Below are positions 9,333 through 17,663 of a stretch of DNA of 22,298 bases, in pieces. The stretch covers positions 1 through 22,298 of the forward strand of contig CAMLIF010000061.1 in the NCBI GenBank assembly GCA_946479985.1. The letters are read 5' to 3'. The translations under genes were made by a program, and so were the position numbers. Position 1 is the stretch's first letter. Every line of letters starts with the position of its first letter. The DNA is from an uncultured Flavobacteriales bacterium. Lineage in GTDB: Bacteria; Bacteroidota; Bacteroidia; Flavobacteriales; Crocinitomicaceae. The notes below the pieces were generated by a model that saw nothing but the letters and a program-made list of their open reading frames with translations, ran no database searches and was not told the DNA's origin.

Positions 9333-9472
9333 GGATCGTGGGTTAATTTACATAAGTAGTATACTTTTTAAAGATAGAAAAAATGTAAAAAGTAACGGTG
9401 ATGATCTGGAGATTCCAATTAAATAAACACAGGTATAGATTGCTATTACTAAATTTAAGTAACTTTATTCGG
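9333..9472. promoter_or_regulatory. Divergent intergenic promoter region
   Basis: This 140-bp AT-rich gap must drive both the minus-strand MORN protein and the plus-strand TPR-HTH protein. On the minus strand, TATCTTTA (complement of 9369-9376) is one mismatch from TAnnTTTG and lies 36 bp before the ATG. On the plus strand, TAACTTTA at 9460-9467, with TTG at 9440-9442 upstream (17-bp spacing), is a similar near-match immediately before the preferred ATG at 9473. If that one is used, the leader would be extremely short. Neither match is conclusive. Confidence 0.35.
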
Positions 9473-11374
9473 ATGAAATATTTTGGATTCGTTCTCATTT
9501 TCTACACTTCCATTTGCTTTGGTCAAACAGCATTTGATCGTTCGGAAAACCTGTTCAACAAACATCTGTTCGCAGATAGTACGAAAGCGAAAGTACAATT
9601 AGAATATCAGCGTAAACATGCAGTGTCAAAAAAAGACAAAACACGTTATGCTTTAAATTGTGCTGTGTTTTTCTCTCATCGGAATCGAATGGATCTGGCT
9701 GAAGACTGGCTCCAAAAGGCAGATAAGACAATGCCTTCAAACGATCTGACCTTGCAAACGGAACGCGTTCGAATCCAGGCACTCATTTATTATCGGAAGA
9801 GTCGGTTTGAAGAATCACGTAAGATAATCAATGATTTTATGAAAACCCGGAAATCCCTCTCACAGGATTTGAAAATCAAACTAGGGATTCTTCTTTCCGA
9901 AAACGATATTGCTCTAGGTGAATTTGGACGTGCCCACCAGCGATCTCTTTCCGCATACAAAACTCTGGAAAAAAAATCATCACCATTGAATGATGATCTG
10001 AAAGTAAGTATCTGGACGGAGTTATATACAACCTGTTTCTATCAGGCAAAATACGATTCGGCACTTTTCTATCTCTATCAATCGGAATCCTATTTGGAAG
10101 AAGGTTCTCTGATCAAGGCCACATTTTACGATCGGTTGGCAGTAGTTTATGCCATGAACGGCAATCAGCAGAAAGCCATTTATTATTATCAAAAAAGTAT
10201 TCCTATTCTTGAAAAGACAGGTGCTTCCGCATCATTTGCCCATACGCTTTATAATTTAGGAGGAAGTTTGAAGGAAATTGGTTCTGATGAAGCCATTCCG
10301 GTGTTTAAAAAAGCTTTGCGTATTGCACGTAAAGCCAACTATCGCAGAATTATTGGATATGCTCAGGAGGAATTAGGAGACCTATATTTAAACAAGAAAG
10401 ATTATGCTCTGGCTGAAAAGTATAATCGTGAAGCACTTAAGATTCTTAAAGAGGATAAGGACTTTCATGGTATTATAAATACCATGTTGAATATGGGACG
10501 TTTGGAATACGAGACTGGAAATTATGAAATTGCTTTGAATTATTTGGAAGAGGCGCTTGAAATGGCTGAAGGAACAGATGATCCGGAAGCCTTGAAATAT
10601 TGCTATGAATATTTATACAAATCATACGAACATAAAGGAGATTTCAAACTTGCTCATAAGTATCACAAACTTTATACTAAAGTACAGCGTGATATCAGTA
10701 AGGCAGAGGTACAGGAGAATATTGAAAAGCTCAACTTATCATACGATATACGCGTACAGAAAGCCACGAACAAGTTGTTGAAAGAGGAGGTACAGCTGAA
10801 AAACAAAAAACTGAACGCCGAGCGAAATGTCAAATGGTTACTAGGCACCCTGATATTTATTCTTCTCGTAGCGGGCTGGTTTCTCCGCCGCTTTTTCGTA
10901 CAACGGAACAAATTGAAAGAGTTTGAACTGCAACTGGCCCACTCTGAATTAAAAGGTTTGGAAAAAGAAAAGGAGCGCACTGCAGAAGAACTTGACACAG
11001 TAAAAGATGCATTAACAGGTAAGAACGATTTAATCAAAGAGTTAAACAAATTACTTCTTGAAAACGAACAAAGTTTAGTGTCAAAAGAACAATTCGGTGA
11101 TTTGATAACGAATGATATTGCCTGGGTTGAGTTCCTGGCCAAATTGCAATTGGTATTTCCTGATTTTACGGAAAAGCTCAAAACAAAGCATCCTGGCTTA
11201 TCGAACAACGAGTTTCGTCTGGCCGCATTGGTGCGACTGAGTCTTTCCGACAAAGAGATTTCACAGCTTCTGATTATTGAACCAGCCAGTGTGAAGAAAG
11301 CTAAGAATCGATTGAAGCAGAAACTGGGGCTTGAGAATAACGATAAGCTTAGCACCTATCTTGGGGAACTCTGA
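9473..11374 (+). CDS. TPR - transmembrane - HTH signalling/regulatory protein
   Basis: The frame is open from a GTG at 9398, but the ATG at 9473 is preferred because it starts a clean signal peptide (MKYFGFVLIFYTSICFG then Q), giving 633 aa. Residues about 25-430 are TPR helices (for example KAIYYYQKSIPILEKTGA and the ALNYLEEALEMAEG unit). One transmembrane helix lies near 455-477 (LLGTLIFILLVAGWFL), then a coiled coil (about 478-560) rich in Glu and Lys. The last ~60 residues (LSNNEFRLAALVRLSLSDKEISQLL, read in parts, then SVKKAKNRLKQKLGL) form a LuxR/GerE-like helix-turn-helix. This layout, with sensing TPRs outside and the HTH inside, is widespread in Bacteroidota. No kinase or receiver domain is present. 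Ligand and target genes are unknown. Its 3' flank carries two copies of a palindrome-hairpin element before the first terminator. Confidence 0.82.
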   Translation: MKYFGFVLIFYTSICFGQTAFDRSENLFNKHLFADSTKAKVQLEYQRKHAVSKKDKTRYALNCAVFFSHRNRMDLAEDWLQKADKTMPSNDLTLQTERVRIQALIYYRKSRFEESRKIINDFMKTRKSLSQDLKIKLGILLSENDIALGEFGRAHQRSLSAYKTLEKKSSPLNDDLKVSIWTELYTTCFYQAKYDSALFYLYQSESYLEEGSLIKATFYDRLAVVYAMNGNQQKAIYYYQKSIPILEKTGASASFAHTLYNLGGSLKEIGSDEAIPVFKKALRIARKANYRRIIGYAQEELGDLYLNKKDYALAEKYNREALKILKEDKDFHGIINTMLNMGRLEYETGNYEIALNYLEEALEMAEGTDDPEALKYCYEYLYKSYEHKGDFKLAHKYHKLYTKVQRDISKAEVQENIEKLNLSYDIRVQKATNKLLKEEVQLKNKKLNAERNVKWLLGTLIFILLVAGWFLRRFFVQRNKLKEFELQLAHSELKGLEKEKERTAEELDTVKDALTGKNDLIKELNKLLLENEQSLVSKEQFGDLITNDIAWVEFLAKLQLVFPDFTEKLKTKHPGLSNNEFRLAALVRLSLSDKEISQLLIIEPASVKKAKNRLKQKLGLENNDKLSTYLGEL

Positions 11375-11391
11375 TCTAGCCAAACAAAATG

Positions 11392-11436
11392 TTACCTGGG
11401 TAACGAAAGGATAAGCTTCCACTTATCCCTGAAATT
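11392..11436 (+). repeat. Palindrome-hairpin repeat, copy 1
   Basis: The unit consists of ttacctgggtaa (11392-11403), an imperfect 12-bp palindrome, followed by a 30-nt segment (11407-11436) identical to copy 2. That segment contains a 7-bp stem ggataag / cttatcc with a 6-nt loop. It lies 18 bp after the HTH gene stop in non-coding DNA. Confidence 0.8.
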
Positions 11437-11558
11437 CGAGACTATGAATTCTGCCTTGGAAAGAAGGGAGGAACTATCTGAAACAAAAGCCAGGACTTAA
11501 GACTAACAAAAAGCCCGATGTATATCCTGGACAGTTCTGAGACAACCAGCTAAAATAA

Positions 11559-11603
11559 TTACCCGGGTAAAGGAAGGATAAGCTTCCACTTATCCCTGAA
11601 ATT
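11559..11603 (+). repeat. Palindrome-hairpin repeat, copy 2
   Basis: It starts 167 bp after copy 1, with ttacccgggtaa (11559-11570), here a perfect palindrome, followed by the same 30-nt block (11574-11603) with the ggataag / cttatcc stem. In both copies an ATGAA occurs 11 nt after the block. The shared DNA between copies is otherwise dissimilar, which suggests a functional or mobile unit rather than a simple tandem duplication. Confidence 0.8.
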
Positions 11604-11644
11604 GGAAATCATGAAAATCCTGTTCCGGAATCAGCATATAAACA

Positions 11645-11679
11645 AAAACGGGAATCTGCCGCAGCACAATTCCCGTTTT
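11645..11679. terminator. Bidirectional terminator between convergent genes
   Basis: Perfect 11-bp arms aaaacgggaat (11645-11655) and attcccgtttt (11669-11679) enclose a 13-nt loop, with T-rich sequence following on both strands. It lies 21 bp past the adhesin stop (minus) and is the first terminator after the TPR-HTH gene (plus), so a plus-strand transcript would include the two palindrome-hairpin repeats. Confidence 0.85.
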
Positions 11680-11700
11680 CTTCTTTATAGAGATTGATTA

Positions 11701-14700
11701 TTAGCGATTCACTATCACTTTTCCAACATACTGCCCGCTACCATCGTTCAGAACTATACGGTAACTTCCTGTTGCCAGACTGTGAACATCAACCTGCGGA
11801 TGAGTTCCTTCTAATTTCCCTTCCAATACTTTTCTTCCGGAAAGGTCATATATTGTCATATCCATGATTGTATTTTCAGGAAGATCGATAATGAAGTAAT
11901 CTTTCGTAGGATTCGGATATAAAATGATACCGTTCTCCGATAACTCATCCAATGAGCTCCAGTTTATCGTTTGACAATCCGATTCTTCTGAACAACCTGC
12001 TGCAACTATTAAAACTGAGTATGATCCAGACTGAGTAGCAGTATAAGACTGTTCCGTTGCATTAGGGATAGGAGAATTTGTTGCGCAGTTATACCATTGG
12101 TAATTTGCTCCCGAAATTTCAGCTGTAAGCGTATTCCCTGAAACTGTTACTTCCGGATCAGGAGTTAATTCATTCGTAGCAATGATATTACTTGTAACAA
12201 CGGCAGGCGTAGCACACATCGCATTGCTGGTTAAAACACATTTAAATTCATCACCATTACTCCACAAGGTTGTTGTATACGTTGAATTCCCAATTCCGTA
12301 ATTCTGGTTGTTCTTTTTCCATTGATAGTCCGGATTACTTCCTCCATTTGTAATTGTAGCCGTGAATGTAACTTCTCCGTGCACACAAACCGGCATTGCA
12401 GGATTACTTGTAATAGTAATGGTTGGAGTAACACTCTGATTTACCGTTTTAGAAATACTGTTACTTGTAACCGTGGTTACAGTAGGACAAGTTGAGCTAC
12501 TCGTCAACTCACAAGTTACAGCATCACCGGTTGCCAAAGTTGTAGTAACATAAGTCGATGAATTGGTTCCAACGTTGTTTCCGTTCAACTTCCACTGATA
12601 AGTTGGTGTCGATCCTCCATTCGTAATATTTGCTGTGAAGGTTACAGAAACACCTGAACAAATTGTTGCAGCACTCGGATTACTTGTAATGTTTATAGTT
12701 GGAGTTGCAGTCGAACCAACTGTCATTGTAATGGCGTTACTAACTGCAATTGCAGGACTAGCACATACTAATGAAGAAGTCATTAAGCAAGTAACTGTTT
12801 GACCATTCGTCAATGTTGTTGTTGTAAATGTCGGACTATTATTTCCTACATTAGAACCATTCACTTGCCATTGGTAACTTGGTGTTCCTCCGTTAGTAAC
12901 TGTTGCTGTAAATGTAACACTGTTGCCAGCACAAATTGATGATCCAACATTGCTCACAATTGAAACTGATGTGGCAGGAGATGGTGTAACAGTCATCGTT
13001 ATACTGTTACTGGTAGCAGTTGTTCCATTATTACAAGATAGAGTACTTGTTACAACACAAGTTACTACATCATTGTCATTAAGCGTAGTTGTGGTATAAG
13101 TAGAACTATTTGTTCCAACATTCGACCCGTTGACCTTCCATTGATATGCCGGAGGAGAACCTGCATTAGCAGCTGTAGCCGTAAATGTTACCGAAGTTCC
13201 CGAACAAATGCTATTTCCGGAACCGGAAACAATAGAAATTCCCATTACCGGATTAGTAATAACAACGTTTTGTGTTTGTGTTGTTGTGTTCCCATGTCCG
13301 TCATCGTAAGTCCAGGTCACAACTGTAGTTCCTATGGTAGAAATTGGCAATGCAGCATTGTGTGTTACAGTAACAGTTCCGCCACAGTCATCAGTTCCCG
13401 TTGGAGCAGTTAATGTGCCAACTGAACAAACACCATTTACATCAGCTAAAGTGGCAACTGTTGGAACAGGTGCCGTATTGTCTGTGATTATGACGTTTTG
13501 CGTTTGCGTGCTTGTGTTGCCATTTCCATCATTATACGTCCAGGTTACAACTGTAGTTCCAAAAGTCGTAATTGGGAGTGTAGCATTGTTCGTTACCGTC
13601 ACAGTTCCGGAACAATTATCTGTGGCTGTTGGATCTGTCAATGAGCCTACAGAACAAACACCCGTAACATCTGCTAAAGTAGTAAGCGTTGGAACTGGAG
13701 CCTGATTGTCGGCAATTGTAAGATTAAGTATAACAGTACTATCACAACCACTAGCTGCTCCTCCTGTAAAAGTATATGTTGCTGTATTGTTTGAAGATGT
13801 ATATGTTACGTTGTCAATCCAGGTGTACGAACCACAAGCCGTTTGAATGTCAGTTCCAGTTGTCCCACACGTTTCATACGCCCCAACATCTACTGTTCCA
13901 TACAGCATTCTGTTGGCGCCATCTAAATCAATAGGGAGCTGCTCAGTGGTATTTCCATCACCGTCTAAATCGTAAGTATCTGCAGGTAAAAGAGAATTAT
14001 CTCCTGCATTTACCAACGGAGAGTTCTCTTGTAAATGAAAATCAGTTGTTGGGTTTACAAACAAAATAGCTTCACTACCGTTAAAATTACCTGCGCCTTG
14101 CCCAGTCAAATCTCTTCCCGAAACATAGCTGTTGTTTGCGGTAACCGTTTGTTGCGAACCATTAGGTTGCTGAATTTGCTCACCCGGGCCATTAAATGCA
14201 ACAATACTGTTTTGAAGAGTAGCATTGGAATTGGTTTTAATAACCGAAGAGTTGTTCACAACAGTTGAATTTGTTAAAGTGAGTGTGGAACTAGCACTGA
14301 TCGTGTTTCCAGAAGAAGAAGAAGAGTTACCGTTCAACATACAATTCGCAAGGGTGATTGTGCTGCCAGAAATCGCGCTTGAAGAATGAGTAGAAGAGTT
14401 ATCGGTTAACGTACAATTTGTTAGGGTGGCGATACTAGAACGAATCGCACCTCCATAAGCATTCCAGGAAGAAGTACAAGAGTTATCGGTTAACGTACAC
14501 TTTGTTAAAGTAAGCGGAGAATTATTATCTACATGAATAGCACCTCCAGAAGCATCATAACCAGAAGAATAAGTAGAGTTACCGTTTAATGTACAATTCG
14601 TTAGGGTGAGTGTGGAACTAGTAAATATAGCACCTCCTTTGGAAGAAGAAGTAAAAGAAGTGGAAGAAGAGTTATCGTTTAACGTACAATTGGTTAGAGT

Positions 14701-15369
14701 AAGTTCGCCTCCCGCATAAATAGCACCACCACCAGTAGTAGTAGAACCAGAAGAAGCAGTACTAGAATTACCGTTTAACGTACAATCTGTTAGGATAAGC
14801 GTGGATCCGGCAAAAATCGCACCTCCATAAGAATAATGATAATTATTAGCAGAAAAGTTATTGTTTAACGTACAATTTGTTAGGGTAAGTGGGGATTCCG
14901 TATAAATCGCGCCTCCAAACAAATGACAAGAATTATTGTTTAACCTACAATTTGTTAAAGTAAGCGGAGAATTATCATCTGCATAAATAGCACCTCCGTG
15001 GCTGCTATCCTTCCTTCCATTAATCAATACCAAACTATCCAGCGTTACCAGGTTGGTAGCAGCAACCATGTTAAAGATTCTGTTAGCGTTATTTCCACTA
15101 ATGGATAGCGTATAGTTCGCGTTGTAAATTCCGTTGATTGTAAGTGCTTTATCAATTGTTATTTCACTAGTCAAGACAACCGTAGCATTTCCACTGGCAA
15201 TCAAACTCGGAGAAAAACGGATAATGTCCCCAGCAACCGCATTTGTTACAAGTTGGCGCAACGAACCTGTTCCGGTGTTATTCGTATTTGTTACTATGTG
15301 GGTGGTTTGGGCGTAGGTTTGGGTTATTCCAAGAACCAATAAAATGGCAAGTAGTAATTTATTTTTCAT
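11701..15369 (-). CDS. T9SS-exported mosaic adhesin: beta-helix, HYR-like and Ig-like modules
   Basis: A 1222-aa secreted surface protein. The signal peptide is MKNKLLLAILLVLGITQTYA. Residues about 60-420 form a right-handed parallel beta-helix made of Pmp-like units (GGAIYA plus LTLTNCTLNxNSS). A choice-of-anchor type segment follows (about 450-500: HLQENSPLVNAGDNS, VDVGAYE). Two HYR-like modules occupy about 545-705 (DNxAPVPT, TTVVTWTYNDGNGN). About four Ig-like modules follow (about 710-1070; SICSGTSVTFTAT, YQWKVNGSNVG), each with paired Cys residues, and then a shorter fifth module. The last ~75 residues are a T9SS type A sorting domain (ILYPNPTKDYFIID, IYDLSGRKVLEG, ATGSYRIVL, GKVIVNR), which should be cleaved on export. 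An adhesion or matrix role is inferred from architecture. It ends 22 bp before a bidirectional terminator. Confidence 0.9.
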   Translation of the reverse strand: MKNKLLLAILLVLGITQTYAQTTHIVTNTNNTGTGSLRQLVTNAVAGDIIRFSPSLIASGNATVVLTSEITIDKALTINGIYNANYTLSISGNNANRIFNMVAATNLVTLDSLVLINGRKDSSHGGAIYADDNSPLTLTNCRLNNNSCHLFGGAIYTESPLTLTNCTLNNNFSANNYHYSYGGAIFAGSTLILTDCTLNGNSSTASSGSTTTGGGAIYAGGELTLTNCTLNDNSSSTSFTSSSKGGAIFTSSTLTLTNCTLNGNSTYSSGYDASGGAIHVDNNSPLTLTKCTLTDNSCTSSWNAYGGAIRSSIATLTNCTLTDNSSTHSSSAISGSTITLANCMLNGNSSSSSGNTISASSTLTLTNSTVVNNSSVIKTNSNATLQNSIVAFNGPGEQIQQPNGSQQTVTANNSYVSGRDLTGQGAGNFNGSEAILFVNPTTDFHLQENSPLVNAGDNSLLPADTYDLDGDGNTTEQLPIDLDGANRMLYGTVDVGAYETCGTTGTDIQTACGSYTWIDNVTYTSSNNTATYTFTGGAASGCDSTVILNLTIADNQAPVPTLTTLADVTGVCSVGSLTDPTATDNCSGTVTVTNNATLPITTFGTTVVTWTYNDGNGNTSTQTQNVIITDNTAPVPTVATLADVNGVCSVGTLTAPTGTDDCGGTVTVTHNAALPISTIGTTVVTWTYDDGHGNTTTQTQNVVITNPVMGISIVSGSGNSICSGTSVTFTATAANAGSPPAYQWKVNGSNVGTNSSTYTTTTLNDNDVVTCVVTSTLSCNNGTTATSNSITMTVTPSPATSVSIVSNVGSSICAGNSVTFTATVTNGGTPSYQWQVNGSNVGNNSPTFTTTTLTNGQTVTCLMTSSLVCASPAIAVSNAITMTVGSTATPTINITSNPSAATICSGVSVTFTANITNGGSTPTYQWKLNGNNVGTNSSTYVTTTLATGDAVTCELTSSSTCPTVTTVTSNSISKTVNQSVTPTITITSNPAMPVCVHGEVTFTATITNGGSNPDYQWKKNNQNYGIGNSTYTTTLWSNGDEFKCVLTSNAMCATPAVVTSNIIATNELTPDPEVTVSGNTLTAEISGANYQWYNCATNSPIPNATEQSYTATQSGSYSVLIVAAGCSEESDCQTINWSSLDELSENGIILYPNPTKDYFIIDLPENTIMDMTIYDLSGRKVLEGKLEGTHPQVDVHSLATGSYRIVLNDGSGQYVGKVIVNR
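14335..14990 (-). repeat. Intragenic DNA repeats encoding beta-helix rungs
   Basis: At least eight related units with the core gtttaacgtacaatttgtta (plus-strand sense) occur at about 14341, 14403, 14487, 14582, 14675, 14772, 14862 and 14937, spaced by 60-110 bp. The units near 14487 and 14937 share almost the whole stretch through to the conserved cacctcc, pointing to recent duplication or gene conversion. Such DNA can change rung number by recombination. Confidence 0.75.
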
Positions 15370-15423
15370 AGATGATTAATTTAATTGGTGCATAATTAGG
15401 CTACTTTAGGTAGCAGGCGACGC

Positions 15424-15431
15424 CAAAAATA
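15424..15431 (-). promoter_or_regulatory. -7 element for the adhesin gene
   Basis: The minus strand reads TATTTTTG, an exact match to TAnnTTTG, 55 bp before the adhesin ATG. No good TTG is found at the usual -33 distance, so the call rests on the -7 match and position. Confidence 0.4.
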
Positions 15432-15735
15432 CAATAGAAGTTTTAGTTTGAAAAAAAAATATTCAGACAAAAGGATGACATAATTGGTATAGTGTTCTAA
15501 ATCAACACAAAAAAACAATGGTCGGGAGCGTCTTTCTATTCTGACAAAATCGTAATTCAGGTTCGCGAGAGATTTGGAGCGCGTGAAGAGAGAAGAAAAC
15601 GCAAATCCCAAATGATTTTTTCAAATCAGTGCAAAGCTCGACCAAAGAGTAATACAATTCATTGGAAAACTACAATTTCCTTTAGAACCAAACACAAAGT
15701 CTGATCCTGATCACCCGTCAGTATTTTTTAAGCTG
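15432..15735. other. Intergenic region without recognised gene
   Basis: About 300 bp between the adhesin promoter and the SulP stop. A 71-aa minus-strand open frame (15396-15611) runs through the promoter and is Phe/Leu/Arg-rich with no recognisable features, so it is treated as chance. I see no tRNA, strong hairpin or terminator. The SulP gene therefore has no obvious intrinsic terminator here. Confidence 0.5.
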
Positions 15736-17271
15736 CTAGATACTGCCCTCCATCACCCGGTAAGTTGGATCCTCCATAACATTGACCTCAATGATCTTAT
15801 CGGCATTGATTAAAAGTTTTCTGCAATCATCACTTAAATGGCGTAAATGCAGCGTTTTCCCAACTTTTAAGTAGCGCCCAGTCAGGGAATTCAGTGCTTC
15901 AATTGCCGACATATCTGCAACCCTGCTTTCAGAAAAATCAATCACAACCTCTTGTGGGTCATTTATTACATCAAACTTCTCATTAAAAGCCGAAACAGAA
16001 CCGAAAAATAATGGTCCGAAAATTTCATAGTGTTTCACTCCCTGATCGTCAATAAACTTTCTTGCTCGGATTCGTTTTGCATTTTCCCAGGCAAAAACCA
16101 GGGCAGAAATAATGACTCCAATCAACACTGCTAATGCCAGGTTGTGCATGAACACGGTAATTACAGTAACAATGAGCATGATAATTATATCCGATTTCGG
16201 CATTCTGCCAAAAATCCGGAAACTCGTCCATTCAAATGTGCCGATTGCAACCATGATCATAACGCCGGTTAATGCTGCTATTGGCAATTTCCCAATAACT
16301 GGGGCACCAAAAAGAACAATTGCCAGGATTGCTAGTGCGCTAATAATGCCTGAAAGTCGAGCTCTTGCTCCTGCAGATAAGTTTACCAGAGTTTGTGCTA
16401 TCATAGGACAGCCTCCCATTCCGAAGAAGAAACCGTTTAAAATATTCGCCCCTCCCTGGGCAATACTTTCCCGATTTCCATTGCCTTTTGTTTGTGTCAT
16501 TTCATCTACCAGGTTCAATGTCAGCAAGCCTTCTGTTAATCCTACTGCAGCCATAATTGCAGCATACGGAGCAATGATATACAAGGTATTCCATTCCAAA
16601 GGAACCATTGGAATATGAAACGGTGGCAATCCACCCTGAACGGATGCAATGTCACTTACTGTTTTTGTATCTATTCCGATGAAATATACCAACCCGAAAA
16701 CGATAATAATTGCTACCAACGATGAAGGAATTGCTTTTGTGATCTTTGGAATTAAAATGACCAGCCCAATGGTTAAAGTAACTAAACCGAGCATAATGAA
16801 CAACTGTGATCCTTTCATCCATTCAGGATGGTCTCCGCTTGTTTTGAATTGTGATATTTGGGCAAGGAAAATCACAATTGCCAATCCGTTAACGAATCCA
16901 TACATAACTGACTGGGGAACCAATCGAATGAATTTTGCCAATTTGAAAACCCCAACGAGTATCTGAAAAATTCCCGCAAGCGCAACCGTAGCAAAAACAT
17001 ATTCCAAACCGTGCGATTTCATTAGTGCTATAAGAACAATGACCGTTGCACCTGCTCCACCGGAAATTAACCCCGGGCGACCACCAAAAACAGCGGTGAA
17101 GATTCCCATAATAAATGCACCGTACAATCCTACGAGCGGTGGAAATCCCGCCAATAAAGCAAAAGACAAAGATTCCGGGATCATGGTCATTGCAACGGTT
17201 AGTCCGGCAAGAATTTCAGTTTTATAGTCAACCTTTTGTTTGAAGTCGAACAAATTAAGATATTTCTTCAT
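15736..17271 (-). CDS. SulP/SLC26 family anion transporter with STAS domain
   Basis: An inner-membrane protein of the SulP family, which moves sulfate, bicarbonate or related anions, often with Na+ or H+. The ATG at 17271 (MKKYLNLFDF) is preferred over one 30 bp upstream because family members begin with this kind of short cytoplasmic lead, giving 511 aa. Family hallmarks are visible: AGLTVAMTMIPESLSFALLAG in the first membrane segments, PPLVGLYGAF, GGRPGLISGGAGAT, and the central VGLTEGLLTLNLVDEMT with GGCPMIAQTLVNLSAGAR. Ten or more hydrophobic segments span about residues 15-400. The C-terminal STAS domain (about 415-511) includes VVIDFSESRVADMSAIEAL. The short linker and compact length resemble the BicA-type bicarbonate branch, but substrate cannot be fixed from sequence. 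It stands alone: convergence with other genes is not seen and the next gene downstream is the adhesin, 366 bp away. Confidence 0.92.
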   Translation of the reverse strand: MKKYLNLFDFKQKVDYKTEILAGLTVAMTMIPESLSFALLAGFPPLVGLYGAFIMGIFTAVFGGRPGLISGGAGATVIVLIALMKSHGLEYVFATVALAGIFQILVGVFKLAKFIRLVPQSVMYGFVNGLAIVIFLAQISQFKTSGDHPEWMKGSQLFIMLGLVTLTIGLVILIPKITKAIPSSLVAIIIVFGLVYFIGIDTKTVSDIASVQGGLPPFHIPMVPLEWNTLYIIAPYAAIMAAVGLTEGLLTLNLVDEMTQTKGNGNRESIAQGGANILNGFFFGMGGCPMIAQTLVNLSAGARARLSGIISALAILAIVLFGAPVIGKLPIAALTGVMIMVAIGTFEWTSFRIFGRMPKSDIIIMLIVTVITVFMHNLALAVLIGVIISALVFAWENAKRIRARKFIDDQGVKHYEIFGPLFFGSVSAFNEKFDVINDPQEVVIDFSESRVADMSAIEALNSLTGRYLKVGKTLHLRHLSDDCRKLLINADKIIEVNVMEDPTYRVMEGSI

Positions 17272-17349
17272 TTGAAATAAATATGTGATTAATGGGAACA
17301 TGATTCTCCATTAAGAAAAATAAAATTGAGTGTGTGATGCTGGAAAAAA

Positions 17350-17626
17350 GAAGACAATTACTCAGGGCGGAGTAACCGGAGAATGATAAATATTTCTTTT
17401 TGCTTTCATTGATGGGCTCAAAGATAATGGTTTTATCCAAAAACCGATCTTTCCAAGTTGAATAAGGAAGCACCCGATAAAAGAATCTTCCTGTTCACCC
17501 ACTAAGACGAAAGAATGAAACTTTATGCAAAAAAGCGCCACAATATCCTTAGATACGCAAGTCATTTAAGGAGGCTCCTTTAAACTCTTGGAGGGAAGCG
17601 AATTATTTCGCTTCCCTCTTTTGTTT
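17350..17626 (+). ncRNA. Possible structured small RNA ending at a strong terminator
   Basis: No convincing plus-strand protein gene precedes the strong plus-oriented terminator at 17591-17626. The stretch before it contains successive short hairpins: ttactc/gagtaa (17358-17375), ggtttt/aaaacc (17429-17445), aggaag/cttcct (17465-17492) and aaggag/ctcctt (17568-17580). This suggests a structured transcript. The alternative is a very small gene: an ATG at 17515 opens a 22-residue basic peptide (MKLYAKKRHNILRYASHLRR and two Leu) stopping 7 bp before the terminator. The 5' boundary is a guess and no clear promoter was found. It matches no RNA family I recognise. Confidence 0.25.
17591..17626 (+). 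terminator. Strong orphan terminator on the plus strand
   Basis: Arms gagggaagcgaa (17591-17602) and ttcgcttccctc (17607-17618) are perfect, with a 4-nt loop and then ttttgtttt. On the minus strand the hairpin is not followed by T's, so it is directional. No known plus-strand gene lies upstream within this intergenic region. The IS element begins 38 bp later. Confidence 0.85.
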
Positions 17627-17658
17627 TGAATTTATCAGGTTTTCTTTCTTGAATTCTG

Positions 17659-17663
17659 TCCAC
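17659..17663. repeat. Left target-site duplication (TCCAC) of the IS element
   Basis: TCCAC directly abuts the left end GGGGTAT of the IS and is repeated at 19217-19221 next to the right end. IS1380-family elements duplicate 4-5 bp. Confidence 0.7.

Noticed and set aside
9398..9472. Upstream GTG/ATG starts for the TPR-HTH protein
   Set aside because: They would put 25 mostly polar residues before a clear signal peptide, so the ATG at 9473 is preferred.
15396..15611. 71-aa minus-strand open frame upstream of the adhesin
   Set aside because: It covers the adhesin's likely promoter, is rich in Phe/Leu/Arg and has no supporting signal.
17255..17565. Two overlapping minus-strand frames of 72 and 67 aa between SulP and the IS
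   Set aside because: They are in different frames, have no domain or signal, and one overlaps the SulP start. They look like chance openings.
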